From Ciona savignyi (Eukaryota; Chordata; Ascidiacea; Phlebobranchia; Cionidae): a DNA stretch of 64,000 nt. Of this stretch, positions 48,484 to 61,227 are shown one piece after another. Location: NCBI GenBank assembly GCA_000149265.1, contig CH002626.1, positions 212,054 through 276,053 on the forward strand, given 5' to 3'. The notes under the pieces were generated by a model. The model had not been told where the DNA came from and searched no databases. It saw only the letters and a program-made list of their open reading frames with translations. Each line of letters starts with the position of its first letter. Position 1 is the first letter of the stretch. The position numbers were made by a program, and so were the translations under genes.

Positions 48484-50968
48484 TTTATTACTTTATTATT
48501 ATTGGTACATTGGCGGCTACCGCTCTAACATTCACCAAACCTGATCAAATTTTGATCAGCTGTTCCAGCAGCTATGCTCAAAAGAAATCATTTCTTTAAA
48601 GATACACCGTTTTGGTTTTTGTGTGTCTCAGGGAATCTTCCTAGAATTTATTACCAAAAATATTAGTTTCTGAATATCTTTACCTGTTGTCTAACAAACA
48701 AGAAACATTTTATTAATGTTGTATTATTCCTTCTGGTAGAAGTCGTGGCGAGATTTTTTCAAATGGCAACCATAGTGAAATAGATACGATGGTACGGTCG
48801 TGTGGCCGAATGATTAACGCGACCTATACATATACCGACTACTATACAAAAACTTAGATTTGGTAAAATATAAGTACATTAGCCACTGATATAACATTTA
48901 AAAAAGAATTAAGAAAATTACCTTGAGAAATACCCTAAAAATAAGATTTCGTTAAAAAGTCATGATTATGACAGGCATGGCTTGTGGCTTCGACATCTAC
49001 CAGAAGGAATAATAGAATCGCAATGAAACTTGTCATTTGTAACAAAAACCAAAATTTTGGGTAATATATCTAGGGGAATTCCCCTGGGGGTTGAAAAACC
49101 AAAACGGTATTTTTTTCAAAATTTTAGCTTTTTTGGGCATAGCGCTTGAACGGCTGCTCCAATTTTAATCAGATTTGGTGGAATATAAGTAAATAGTCAC
49201 TTATTTAACACCTAAAGAAAATAAAAAAAATATTTAGGAAAATACCCCCAAAAATAGGTTTTTGTTCTCAAATCAGGATTGTGACAAGCATGCCATTTCA
49301 CCTCGACATTTAACAAAAGGAGTAATGGAATCGCAAATAAAATTTTACATTTGTTAGACAACATGGTATAGATGTGCAGAAATCAAAATTGTGGGTGAAA
49401 TTCAGGGAAATTCCCCTGAGACCTTAAGGAACAAAACGGTATTTTTTTCTTAAAAAATAGCTATTTACGGGATAGTGCTTAAACAGATTCTCCAATTTTA
49501 ATCAGATTTGGTGAAATGTAAGTGCATTAGTCACTGATTTAACACTTAAAACAAATAAAAAAGATTACCTAATGAAATACCCTAAAAAATAAGATTTTTT
49601 CCTCAAATCATGATAGCAACATATGCATGGCATGGCGCCCCGACATACACTAAAAAGAGTAATGGAATCGCAATAAAAATTTGACATTTGTAAGATAACA
49701 TGGTCTAAATATGCAGAAACTATACTTTTGGGTAATGAATCCAGGGGAATTCCCCTGAGACGTTAAAAACCAAAACGTTTTTCTAATAAATTATCTTTTT
49801 GGGACATAGCGCTTGAACGGCTGCTCTAATTTTGATCAGATTTGGTGTAATGTTAGACCATTAAACACTCTGAGTCAATTTATTAAAAGAAAGGAAACAT
49901 TTACTTAGAGTAATTCCCTTAAAAACGAAAATACGATCTTGAATTATGACTGTGACAGACATGCCATATCGCACTGACAAATCCAACAAGGAGTCGACAA
50001 ATCGGAATAAAACTTTAAGAATTGTTACATCTCATGACCCACATTGTAAAACCGAAAATTATTTACTAAACCCAGGGGAATTCCCAAAAAACATGAAATC
50101 GGGGTATTTTAAAAATTTAGCTCTATTTTACCACCAAGCTTGAAAAGAAGCTTTAATTTAAAACAGTTGTGGTTAAATGTTCGTATATTTAAGACGTTTA
50201 TTCTTTTCTCAACTACACATGGAAAAGAAGTTTGGTCTGATGACTATGGGACCCATGCGTTTATGCTTGCAGAAACAAAGTACATACTGTGTATAAAATA
50301 CAAATTGTGGTTAGGGACACTGTAGCTCAAATATATGGCATACGACATGTGTTTTACAAATAGTGGTGGTTAAACACGTGGTTGACACTCTCTAGTTTTG
50401 ATCAGATTTGGTGAAATGTTACAACCATTGAACAGTGTGAGTCAATTAAATAAAAGACAGGAAACATTTACTTAGAGTAATTCCCTTAAAAACGAAAATA
50501 CGATCTTGAATTATGACTGTGACAGACATGCCATATCGCACTGACATATCCAACAAGGAGTCGACAAATCGGAATAAAACTTTAAGAATTGTTACATAAC
50601 ATAACCCACATATGTAAAACAGAAACTTATATACTAAACCCAGGGGAATTCCATTAAACCATGAAATCGGGCTATTTTGGAAATTTAGCTTTATTTTACC
50701 GACACGCTTGAAAACAAGCTTTAATTTAAAAACATTAGTGGTAAAATGTTCGTAAATTTAAGACGTTTATTCTTTCTCAACTACACATGGAAAAGAAGGT
50801 TGGTCTAATAACTATGGGACCCATGCGTTTATGCTTGCAGAAACAAAGCACATACTCAGTGTATAAAATACAAATTGTGGTTAGGGACACTGTAAGCATG
50901 AATATATGGCATACGACATGTGTTTTACAAATAGTGGTGGTTAAACACGTGGTTGACACTCTCTAGTT
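48484..50968 (+). repeat. Nested array of the 335-bp repeat family
   Basis: Further units of the same family (palindromes at 49072 and 49743; degenerate ones near 49410, 50075 and 50642) with two more CTAG termini at about 50397 and 50968. An embedded tRNA-like fragment lies near 48793, and a second repeat (48.5-48.8 kb) matches 38.5-38.7 kb. No gene seen in this stretch. Confidence 0.55.
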
Positions 50969-51735
50969 GCATACAATTTCGTATATGTATCAGTCGCGTT
51001 CAACTTTCGGTCGCACGAACGTTTAAAAAAACACATTCTTTACTGGTACAGTACAAGTTTAATATGCTCGTCATTAAGACCGTGTTCGTATAGAGACGGT
51101 ATACGTATCGGTCGCGTAGCTTAGGAATAGTTTTATTAACGTACACCACGCAAAAGCGATTAAAATTAGCTACGACGCAGGTGAAAATGCATAAGTCTAA
51201 TCAACATATCGTTTATGTCACGTTATATGGTAAATAAAGACAAACTGCATGAGTGCACTATGCGGTAACGAAGAAATTCCGGTAAGGCGGTAAAACTCTA
51301 ACGCCAGTAATTCTGCTATAATAAACGACATAACTGGATTATTGTTTGTAAGGTGGCAGAATGAATAATGTGTGGGGCTTCAGGCAATTTTTTATACTTC
51401 TTGCTGCCTATGTCTGGCACTAAATCTGGTCTAAAGTGCCCTAGTTATTAAGACTCCAAAATGACTCCGACAATCTGAACTTCGTCTAGAAAGGATTCTT
51501 TATTGTTCGATTACAAACTGACCTAGTTAAACACATAGTTTAACTGATTGGCTATACATGACTGGACATGCGCTCCAAAGCAGGCAGCTACCTCGCATTA
51601 CAGAACACATTTTTGATACTTACGAAAAATAAAATGTCTCAACTTCGTGGCAATTTGTTTGTCAAGCGACTGTAGGGTAGTATATCGTGGGAAAACAGAT
51701 TAAAAAAGAAATATCGAGTCTGGTGCGGTTTAACA
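50969..51735 (+). repeat. Dispersed copy of the 16.97-17.73 kb segment
   Basis: Same orientation as 16.97-17.73 kb, and inverted relative to 31.9-32.5 kb. It holds tRNA-like remnants and unrecognised unique-looking DNA (AATGACTCCGACAATCTGAA). No coding exon seen. Confidence 0.6.
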
Positions 51736-51869
51736 ACAATATAACAAAGTGCACAAATATCACAACGCAACCACTACCGATAGATTTTAAGTACTATCTC
51801 CTCGTGTGTTTTAAACTTAGCCTGATACAAAAATGAGGAAGTAAGAAGCGCCAATGGCAACGTTCTCAC

Positions 51870-51923
51870 CGCATTACGTCTCTACTCTTCGGTGCTTGCG
51901 TTACTAAGGTTGCTCCTAATTGG
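51870..51923 (-). pseudogene. Scrap of a lectin CTLD first-part exon
   Basis: The 3' third of a 151-nt CTLD exon is recognisable on the minus strand (QLGATLVTQAP to DVM with the GTGAGA donor). Homology ends abruptly at about 51923. The adjacent minus-strand intron-3-like sequence continues to about 51800. Remnant of a copy otherwise lost. Confidence 0.55.
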
Positions 51924-53985
51924 ACTCTTTAACTGAGTACATACTATACCATGGCTTATAACGGATCATAAGAACGGGATATAACTTATGATATATGGAC
52001 GGTGAACAACCTGTTAAACTTACTGTTGCATGTTTAAATTCCTTTGCCCAGTTAAGACTAAAATAATTATTTACACTTTTTATTGCAAAAAATTTCGTTG
52101 TTCTGATTTAATATTCCAATTTTTATTTGACTTCATTATTATCTTTCATTCGGCTTTTTTATCGTTTGCTTTCTTCATTTTTTCACACGCGTAGACGTTT
52201 TTAGTTTATTTTATTATCAAATATCACCTAACATGTACGGTCGTGTGCCCCAATGGGTAGCGCGACCGATACATATACAAAAACGGTCAAAGTGATGAGC
52301 GGGTCAGGGGTTCGAAACTGGTCTTAGTAAAAAAGGACCTCAAGAATTCGTCATGCATGGTTTTCTGTAAGTAGTGAGACAGCGTTGTAGAGGCAATCTG
52401 TAGTGAATCCCCTACTCTCAGGTATTTGATTTACAGTATTTATTATTTATTGTATCCTATAACTTAAAATGCATTTATTGGTTTTAATTACCACAATTCA
52501 ATACACTTTATGGGAAGTGTGGACGTTATAACAAGGGGAAACTGCAGACTATACAATAATAATAACTTGCTAATCTGTTGGATTTACAAACTCATTGTTA
52601 ACCATGCTCGGTATACTCCAACTACGTCGATTTTTCTGTAACAGTCGATGCAATGATTTTTGTGTTGTATTTATAGTGATTGATGTATATTAATCGGATT
52701 AACTGGAATATAAGTTTCATTCAATTAAACAAAATGTAGTAAGTTTAGACTGAACAGCTAGAAACTTAAAGCTTTTCGTTCGCAAAGAGCATACAGGTCA
52801 TTGAGGGAACAACGGTAGTCATTCCATTGCAGTGTATTCTCGAAATTTCCGCCGACACATGCTTCTTCGTTAAGATTGTTCGGCTCTCCTGCTAGCCAGT
52901 TAGTCTGACTGTACTGAAGTGCGGTGCCATCCTCCCACACGAAACGACCTTGACCCGTTCTGTCAGTCAAGCCGAACCAATAATCTTCCGTCGTCAGAAC
53001 GGATATTTGAGCTTCCAGAATCCTAAGAGTGCCATAATAATTAGTTTGCGTTGTTGTGAGGTTTGTCAATTCAAAGTTGTTAGTGTGATGTTTGCCCGGA
53101 CAGTTTATTCACTTGTTATGTCGAAGCTATATTCTAAACTTAGCCTGATACAAAAAATGAGGAAGTAGCGAAACGCGTCTGTATCAAACTAAGCAAGACT
53201 GGTCTCCGTCAACGTACTCACCGCATTACGTCTCTGCTCTTCGGTCCTTGCGTTGCTAAGGTTGCTCCTAATTGGCTGCACTTAGATTTAGCTTGATCGT
53301 ATGTCATATCCGATTTAATGGTGTAGTAAAAATAACCATTGCCTGGGCCGTGCCATACATCTCCACCGATTACTGGAAATGGTTTAGGTCAGTTATATCA
53401 TTTTTGCGTATAAATCCAGGGCGTAAGATAAGTAGTATAAAATTAAAGTGAGAAATTAAATAAATCAACTTGGTAGCTAACCCCACCAATGGTTATGCGA
53501 CTGTCTGGGATTTGTTGGAAGGGTCAATAGCTTGAATACAAAAAAATATGTGACAGTATTTTAATTATCATGCTCAACATACTGCAATAATTTTGGTATT
53601 CGACGGAGAAAGGATGCAATTTTGAGTACTGCCCGAATATAAACTTCTGCGTTTATGAAAAAATAATGAAAATAATAACATTTTATTAAGATACATTATC
53701 TTTTTGCTTATTTCTAATCATACGATATTATTATTAACTATATTTTGCACGAGACACAATAATAAACTATTGCTGAACCAACGACAATTCATGAGTATCA
53801 GGGAGTTGAACCGGTTATTTAAGCATTGAATTTCAGTTGGGTTTTAGTTATATTTAAATAATCCGCTTCAGGTAGGTTTGGGTTTTCACAATTTATAAAA
53901 TAATTTCGGGGTTGTGTATCGGTTTGCACAAAACAACTTCTCGGAACCGATTTACGTGTTCCGTTAGGTTTTTTAATAAATGATT

Positions 53986-56267
53986 TGTGGAGAATCAGGT
54001 TCTTTTGTGGTTGTTTTGTGTGCTTATAGCTATAGCACTGAACCTGACCTGAATTCTCCAACTACTTAGACTGCGAATCGACTCCGTCTCGGAAGGTTTC
54101 TGAATTGTATCTTATAAGCTGATACAGTAAAACACATACACTTTAACTGGTTGCCTGAACATGCTCGGAGCCGCGCCCGAGCAGGCGATTTATTTTCGGT
54201 CTTTATTCCAAAACGCGTTTTCGATAATAATTCATGCAAAGACTTTATACACGAAACATCAGCTTGCAAAACATATGGCATGGGGATTATATCCCGTTGA
54301 CACGCACAGGAAGTGAGGTACAAACGGGTTTTTAGAACAGACGCACGCAGCTGCATGCAATTATGACTTACTAAAACAATTTAACAAAGCTTAATATAAT
54401 AAGCAACAAATAATACACAAGCCGCGAATTTGCTACATAGCTTCCTTTCCCCCCAAATTTTAAATTTTGAAAACTATTAATCGCGCTATGGGATCCATAT
54501 AAATTATTGTAGGAATTCGCGGCTTTCAAATGGTGGCGCGAAAATCATTTTTCAATAAATCGAATAGGTTGGGTCTCATCGATGGCGAAATGTGGATAAT
54601 ATCTGTAAAATAAACTGAACAAGGTTTTTTGTATAGAGCCTATGAAATAACTATCAGGTTATTCGCTAAGCTAAAGCATTGGTGGTCCATGCAGAGGGCA
54701 AAAAATCAAACCAAAGCATTATTCAGACGCAAATCACGCTATAGACAATAGACATAAAAACATACTCGTATAAAAAATAGTCGGCGTGGAGCATCCTCGA
54801 CACGCAATAACATACCCCGTAGACACAAAATACTCTTATAAAATAGGCCACTCTAGACGATATTCAATACTCGTGTAATAATCAATAATGCTTTAGTCGT
54901 GATCGTATACCCTATTCACATTTCTCACCAATCCTTGAGCAAAATGCTGAACAACTCGGTGACAGTCAAAGATCCGTCTCATAGACGAAACGGCCACCAC
55001 GAAAACGACAAACTTGTAAGTACGTGAGCCCAGGTGATCGCTCAGGTTTGCGACGCGTGTCGTGAAGAAAAGTCTTTTCCGACTCGACCAAAATGTCGAA
55101 AATATTGTTTTCCTCTTCGATTGTTCTGCTCGCGAATGATGGTTTCTTTATTAGACCCATGATTTCTGGCGTTTTCATCACTTCCCTTCGTTCCACCGTA
55201 TCTTCTTTGTACTTTATGCCGGGTGGCGTGATATTCGTTTCTTCCGGACGACGACGTAGACGGCCACTTCGCCCATCCACAATGAGATTGAAACGCTTTA
55301 TAAAGTCCAGACCAATCACGGGGTAGCGAATGTTTGCGATCTGAAAGCTCCATTTGAAAGATCCCACACCTTGTAAGGAAACGTCTAGTTCCTTGTTTCC
55401 AGTTGATGGGCAGTTCGTTTCGCTTAGTTGTAGTTTTCCGGAACGTTGGTAAAAAATAGAACGTGTGTCTTCTAAATTGGGTAAAAGAGAAACTGATGTT
55501 CTTGGGTCCACCATAAACTTTAAGTTATTTGCGACGTCTTCAACAAAAAATAAACTGGACTTCGCATGGAAATATCTCGGGCTTGACATTTGTAGTGTTG
55601 TTTTTGGTTTTGTTCTTGCTGTTTTTCTGTAGATTGCAGACCAATTGCAGCCTGGGTTGCATTTTCGTGCTCGGTTACCAAAATGTTTATGGAACCAGCA
55701 AATCCTCACTTGCGGCTTTTCTGCTGGCATCGGAAAATTGAATAGATTGTTTCGCCAACACATTTTTCTTGGTAAATAGACCTGCGTGTTCAAACACGTA
55801 TTGGAGATTCACCACTGTGGAGAATCAGGTTCTTTTGTGGTTGTTTTGTGTGCTTATAGCTATAGCACTGAACCTGACCTGAATTCTCCAACTACTTAGA
55901 CTGCGAATCGACTCCGTCTCGGAAGGTTTCTGAATTGTATCTTATAAGCTGATACAGTAAAACACATACACTTTAACTGGTTGCCTGAACATGCTCGGAG
56001 CCGCGCCCGAGCAGGCGATTTATTTTCGGTCTTTATTCCAAAACGCGTTTTCGATAATAATTCATGCAAAGACTTTATACACGAAACATCAGCTTGCAAA
56101 ACATATGGCATGGGGATTATATCCCGTTGACACGCACAGGAAGTGAGGTACAAACGGGTTTTTAGAACAGACGCACGCAGCTGCATGCAATTATGACTTA
56201 CTAAAACAATTTAACAAAGCTTAATATAATAAGCAACAAATAATACACAAGCCGCGAATTTGCTACA
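53986..56267 (-). mobile_element. LTR retrotransposon 2 (Ty3/Gypsy-like, gag-pro only)
   Basis: Two 452-bp LTRs (53986-54437 and 55816-56267) appear identical, with TGTGG...CTACA termini on the plus strand. GATT flanks both sides as a 4-bp target duplication. On the minus strand a G/A-rich polypurine tract (54438-54456) abuts the 3' LTR, and TGGTGAATCTCC, one base inside the 5' LTR, is a candidate primer-binding site. The interior is only 1.38 kb and has one 275-codon frame; reverse transcriptase and integrase are missing, so it must have been mobilised in trans. It lies in intron 2 of lectin copy G. Confidence 0.88.
54966..55793 (-). CDS. Gag C-terminus/retropepsin-like protein of LTR element 2
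   Basis: A 275-codon frame starting 23 bp inside the 5' LTR. Residues about 31-50 hold a Cys/His cluster of the CWFHKHFGNRARKC type, seen at the gag end of Ty3/mdg4-like polyproteins. Around residue 90 is a retropepsin-like core, but the catalytic D-T/S-G triplet reads DPR, so protease activity is doubtful. A later YPVIGLDFIKRF matches the second conserved retropepsin segment. A Glu/Arg-rich tail follows, then a stop about 510 bp before the 3' LTR. Confidence 0.7.
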   Translation of the reverse strand: MNTQVYLPRKMCWRNNLFNFPMPAEKPQVRICWFHKHFGNRARKCNPGCNWSAIYRKTARTKPKTTLQMSSPRYFHAKSSLFFVEDVANNLKFMVDPRTSVSLLPNLEDTRSIFYQRSGKLQLSETNCPSTGNKELDVSLQGVGSFKWSFQIANIRYPVIGLDFIKRFNLIVDGRSGRLRRRPEETNITPPGIKYKEDTVERREVMKTPEIMGLIKKPSFASRTIEEENNIFDILVESEKTFLHDTRRKPERSPGLTYLQVCRFRGGRFVYETDL

Positions 56268-57563
56268 GATTTTAAATGCAATTAGCTTTCAGTAAAGCCG
56301 AAATTGTAAATAAAAAATTATCATTTGACCAATTTTTTTTTGCAATAAATTGAGTTATGATTTTTATGAAAGATTTAGGTTCACTTCAACTACATTAGAT
56401 AGTGCGGATTCTATTCCGCATCAGGATATAAACTATTTAAACCAGTTTACGGATTCAGGTTTTGATTCCATTCGCTAAACAGTATCCAACATCAATTATA
56501 AACTTACCCTTCATGCACTGGCACTTTCCACCTGCAAACAAGTAAGAATGTAAGAAAGACTGTTACGCACAACACAAGCAAATCTGTTTTTTATAAGAAA
56601 ATAAAATATTTTGTAAAACGCTTGAGAAATAGAACGTTAAAAGGTAGAGAAGCGCCTATTACCTTGTTATGTTATGTTGTTTACAAAAAGAAATTATCGT
56701 GTGGCCGAATGGTTAACGCGACCGATACATATACGGGCTTTATACATACATAGCTATGGTTCTAGAATCCTAAAAAGCGGCTTTCGTTAAAATACTTTTA
56801 AAAAACTTAATATTTAATATAAATTTATATTAATAGTAGATTAATAACAATATTCAACACATATTTAGAAAACCGTTTATATTATAACCCTTTTAAAAAT
56901 GGCATAGATTTCGAATTGTTTTAATAGTGGTTACCCTTCTTCTGTAAAGCCGCAATATCATCTTCAGTCTCCTTCATTCTGTCCTCCAAGGCACTGATTG
57001 AGTTTTCGAGCTCAGCTGTGCTGCCAGTGTCCCCCTTGTGCCCCTTTGTACCGTAGTGCCCAGGCGGCCCTGGAGGTCCCTGGTCTCCTTTCTCAGGAGG
57101 AGACGATTCGCAGGTCAAGACAACTTGGTTGGACGCCTGTACAACGGCATTTACAAAAGCCAATACCATGAGAACTACTTTTACTGATCACATCGTGAAA
57201 AACTTAAGTAATCAAAGTTCGGAATAAAAGAGTTCTGTAAAAACATAAGTTATTAGAATCGCTTATGAGGTTAGTTTCTGGAAATTTTGATTTTAATTTT
57301 AAACAGAGAAACATGTTAGCTTATAGTTCTGTAAGTTCACTTTGCATTTGTCACAGACTAGGTTTTATACCTTTGCGGTTTCGTCAATCGTCACTTAAAA
57401 AACCATTAACCGCACGACCACTTACAACTTACAAATGAGGCTGGCAATTTAAGACAATAAATAGAATATTAGACTGCGTTTTACATGTGGTTTAAAACCT
57501 TGTTCGGTTATCTTCCAATAACGTTTTCGACTAAGTTCTACTAAGAAGAAACCAGAAGTTAAG

Positions 57564-57570
57564 TTATATA
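57564..57570 (-). promoter_or_regulatory. TATA box of lectin copy G
   Basis: Minus-strand TATATATAACTT preceded by CAGCACGCTTGGC. The downstream CGTTAC found in B, C, F and H is lost. Confidence 0.5.
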
Positions 57571-57599
57571 TATAGCCAAGCGTGCTGTGTATTTTAACT

Positions 57600-59198
57600 T
57601 TAATTAAAGGTTGTGGTTTAGATATCATAAATTGTTACAATATAACTTGTTGATGATTTATTGGGTAATTCTTGGAACTTGGTACATATTATTAACAACA
57701 TCTTAGATATACCGCACACTTAATCAGCAATCACAGAGCAAAGATTTACAGCTTCAGATCGATGGTAAACCTAAGAGGGTTTAAGCAAATTTATAAAAAA
57801 TTATAAATTAGTTTGGCCGTGCCGTAGATGTCACATTGAGTGAGATATTACTGCGTTGTTACATGATATGATGCAATTAAATAGGTGATATCCTCCAATG
57901 GTTTAATGAGTTAAACTTAAACAAAGGAGCCTTCCAAATATTTAAAACAAACCGCTACAGCATACTGGTAACCTTATTGTGGGCATGAGGCAATCTGACG
58001 ACCCTGTGATAATGCTCATGTGTTTCTTCATTCACGAAAACACACACATAAAATTAGAAAAATCTATTTCCAACGTGCTGTATATTTATAACTTTACTCG
58101 AGGGTTGCTGCTTCAATTTTGTAAACCGTCACGATATACCGTGTTTGCCATTTAGTGAGTAATATTTGAAACTTGGTGTTTGCAAATAAGATAGTTCATG
58201 GTAAAGGAAGTGCCTTAAATTTTTCATTTAAAGAACACTTTTTAAAATATTTTGCGGGCCATTTGATTAAACTTTGCAGACAAGGGTCGAATAACAGTGG
58301 AAATAATGAGATAACATCGTGATTACGTAAGAGTGATTTCTCACACCGATAGCAGTCGGCTTGCTATTTACCGTCGGGTTATCGGAGCTATTGCAGTGTC
58401 AATGACTTCTTTTAATAAAATATGCGCCGGGTAAAAAAGTACAATTCCACTGAACCACAGGAATTTTCACACGGTGATATATTTAAATGAGAAAACATTT
58501 TTTTATTTTTTTTAACTGTAAAATATTTTTTTGTTTTGTTTTCCTTTATAATTTATTGGGTTCAGGCAAGCCCTGCTTTGCTTAGGAACACAAACCAATA
58601 TACTTAAGTCAGTTACTTAATATGTAAAATATTCTACCAGGTTAAGGCAATGTCGACAAAATACCTTGCAAAAAAACGACTAAAGCAGCGACAAATTTTA
58701 ATTCTAAAACCCTTTGACTGCAAGGCGACGCACTAATTTCTTAAACCTTTCGGTGGAAGTGCATAACGAAACAATTCCAAGGACAGCAATCTCTCTTTTC
58801 AGAACTTAACATAAATTGGTGACCGACATTTCCCTTAGTCTTTAACTGGGGACATACTGTACCATGGCTTATACCGAAACATAAGAAGGATATACAATTT
58901 AGTTATGTAATATGGACAGTGGACAACCTGTTGAACCTACTACTAATGCACGGTTAATTGCCTCTGTTTAGTTTTGACAAATTTAATCACTTAAAATAAC
59001 TTGGTTTTCTGCGGAATTTTATCCTCATTTCCACTGTGCTCGGTAAGGTTCCATTACGTTGAGTTTTCTGTAATAGTCAATGCAATGGATTTGTTTGTTG
59101 TATTGATACAAGTAATTTATATGTAAGCAAATTAACTGGAACACAAATTTTATTGAATTAAACTAAATGTGGTGGCTGTTGACTGAACAGCTACAAAT
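57600..59198. other. Spacer between lectins G and H
   Basis: 57.6-58.2 kb is shared lectin 5' flank; 58.55-58.76 kb is a family 3 SINE; the rest is duplicated from 42.8-43.25 kb. No exon seen. Confidence 0.45.
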
Positions 59199-60958
59199 TT
59201 AAGCTTTTCGTTCGCAAAGAGCATACAGCTGATAGGAACAAGGATAGTCATTCCATTGCAGTGAATCTAAGTAATTTCCGCCGATACAATCTTCGTTGTT
59301 TTTGTTGTCGGGCTGTCCTGGCCTCCAGTTAGCCTGGCTGCTCTGAAGTGCGGTGCCATCCTCCCACATGAACCGACCTTCACCCGCTTTGTCAGTCAAG
59401 CCGATCCAATAATCTTCCGTCGTAAGAACGGACATTTGAGCTTCCAGAATCCTAAGAATGCCATAATAATTAATTTGCGTAGTGTTGTACCTGTGTGTTT
59501 TGCGCTAATTTTTACAACCTGTGTGTTTTGCGCTAAGGCGATAATCCTAGTACGGTAACACCCGTATCGCCGATAATTTTACTTTTGGTTCGATCTAACT
59601 GGACGCTAGTTCACGGGGTCATGTGGTTGAATGTTAACGCCAAAGATATATATATATATATATTAATTCTATACATAATACGATGTTAAAGACGAGCCCA
59701 TAGTTAGTTCGAACCTTAGCCCGATACAAAAAAAACAATTGACGCCTAAGTTAGTAATCAGACGGATCTATGTCAACGTTCTCACCGCATTACGTCTCTG
59801 CTCTTTGGTGCTTGCGTTGCTACGGCTGCTCCTAATTGGCTGCACTTAGATTTAGCTTCATCGTATGTCATACCAGATTTAATGGTGTAGTAATAATAAC
59901 CATTGCCTGGACCGTGCCATATTTCTCCACCGATTACTGAAAATAGTTTACATATTAAATAATTATTTATGCCATTGCTAACTAGTTTCAGGTCGCTATT
60001 CAAATCCTACCGGGAAAAACACTAGCTGGGAGTTGCTTAAATCATGTGGATCATAGGGCTTAACAAACAAAAAAGAAGGGTTGTATGGCTATATAGTTAC
60101 CGCGACCGATACGTGAACCCATTTCAATATATAAAAATGGGTGTCTCGCTCATGGGTTCGAATCCTAGTAAAAAAGCATAGTAAATGTTTTGTTAAAACA
60201 ACAGTTGACCCGTCCTTTTCTTAGGAATGCCCGACTGCCCGAGTATAAATAAAAAAAAATAAAATGTTTTAACCAAATTGGGATTTTAAATCAAATCACT
60301 GAACAGCATATTACCAATCATAATCTTACCTTTCATGCCCTGGAAATTTTCACCTGCAAATAAGTAAGAATGTTAAAAGATATCTGTAACACCAGAACAC
60401 ATTCAAATCAGTTAAAAAATTAACTTAAAACACTTGAGAAAGAGAAGCCAACAGGAAAAGATATTATTCTTTTTTTAAATATTTTTGTAAAATAAATTTA
60501 AATTTTATCTGTTATTAGGCTAACATTCAAACGGGTCAAGATCTTAAATAACAGTAACGAAAACACCGGAATACGGCCTTATTTAAAGCACAATATTTTT
60601 AAAAATTAACAGCATTATTATCATTAAAATGTAGTACCCATTTCTTAATAATGTAGTTTGTGTTTTACAAGTGGTTACCTTTCTTCTGTAAATCAGAAAT
60701 TGTCTTGGCCATTGCCGCAATATCCTCTTCAGTTTCGTTTAATCTCTCCTCTAAGGCACTGATGGAGTTTTCGAGCCCAGTTGTGCTGCCCGTGTCCCCC
60801 TTTTGTCCCTTTGCACCGTTTTGCCCAGGCGGCCCTGGAGGTCCCTGGTCTCCTTTCTCAAGAGGAGACGATTCGCAGGTCAAGACAACTTGGTTGGACG
60901 CCTGTACAACAGAAATCACAACAGCTAAAAGGACGACAACTACTTTAATTGAAACCAT
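59199..60958 (-). CDS. MBL-like collagenous C-type lectin, copy H (complete, QPD)
   Basis: Exons 60679-60958, 60330-60353, 59786-59936, 59199-59451, phases 1, 1, 2, all sites consensus. Signal peptide and coil nearly identical to F, including the NET sequon; eight Gly-X-Y triplets; hinge ENFQGMKG without cysteines. The CTLD has YWIGLTDKAGEGRFMW, then GQPD where relatives have GEPN, then NNEDC, LQWNDYPC and CERKA. In the C-type lectin family QPD is the galactose-type tripeptide and EPN the mannose type, so a changed sugar preference is inferred; the Trp and Gly-rich loop that strengthen galactose binding are not seen. TATA at 61221-61227. Confidence 0.86.
59646..59664. repeat. TA microsatellite
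   Basis: Run of TA dinucleotides inside a tRNA-like SINE in intron 3 of lectin H; the F equivalent (44.47 kb) has a short, imperfect version. Confidence 0.6.
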
Positions 60959-61220
60959 CGTGAAAAGTTTAAACAATTCTACATAAGAGAAAAAATTATT
61001 AGGATCGCCTAAGATAAAGTTACCGCAGATATTGATTCAAATTTTACCAGAGAAAATTTAATTTTAGTCGTTGATAAACGAGCGGGCGCTTTCTTAGTAA
61101 TTTACAAACTATGCTAAAGACAAAAATAGACTATTAGGTATCTATCTATCTTCTAGGACAGATTTTAACCAAGTTTTCTGAAAAGAAAATTTTACTGACT
61201 CGTAGTACTGGTTTGTAACG

Positions 61221-61227
61221 TTATATA
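61221..61227 (-). promoter_or_regulatory. TATA box of lectin copy H
   Basis: Minus-strand TATATATAACGTTAC preceded by CAGCACGCTTGGC, identical in layout to copy F. Confidence 0.6.

Larger units (their letters stand above)
52758..57193 (-). pseudogene. MBL-like lectin copy G, LTR element in intron 2, early stop
   Basis: Exons: 56935 to 57169/57193, 56508-56531 (GKCQCMKG hinge), 53222-53372, 52758-53022. The ATG at 57193 is followed at once by TGA where B has CAT; an in-frame ATG at 57169 could restart, leaving only a 12-residue hydrophobic leader (MVLAFVNAVVQA). The coil lacks seven residues relative to B (exactly one heptad). The last exon has EPNN, EEAC, LQWNDYRC, and one extra T near the end that changes the stop so the tail reads KALSF. 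A complete LTR retrotransposon (53986-56267) sits in intron 2. It could still be spliced, but several lesions point to decay. Confidence 0.7.

Noticed and set aside
46591..50968. Regularly spaced palindromic repeats that might suggest a CRISPR-like array.
   Set aside because: Units are about 335 bp and near-identical throughout with no unique spacers; animal mobile-element array.
54066..54356. 96-codon frame occurring twice (also 55896-56186).
   Set aside because: Lies wholly within the two LTRs of one retrotransposon; duplicated because LTRs are.
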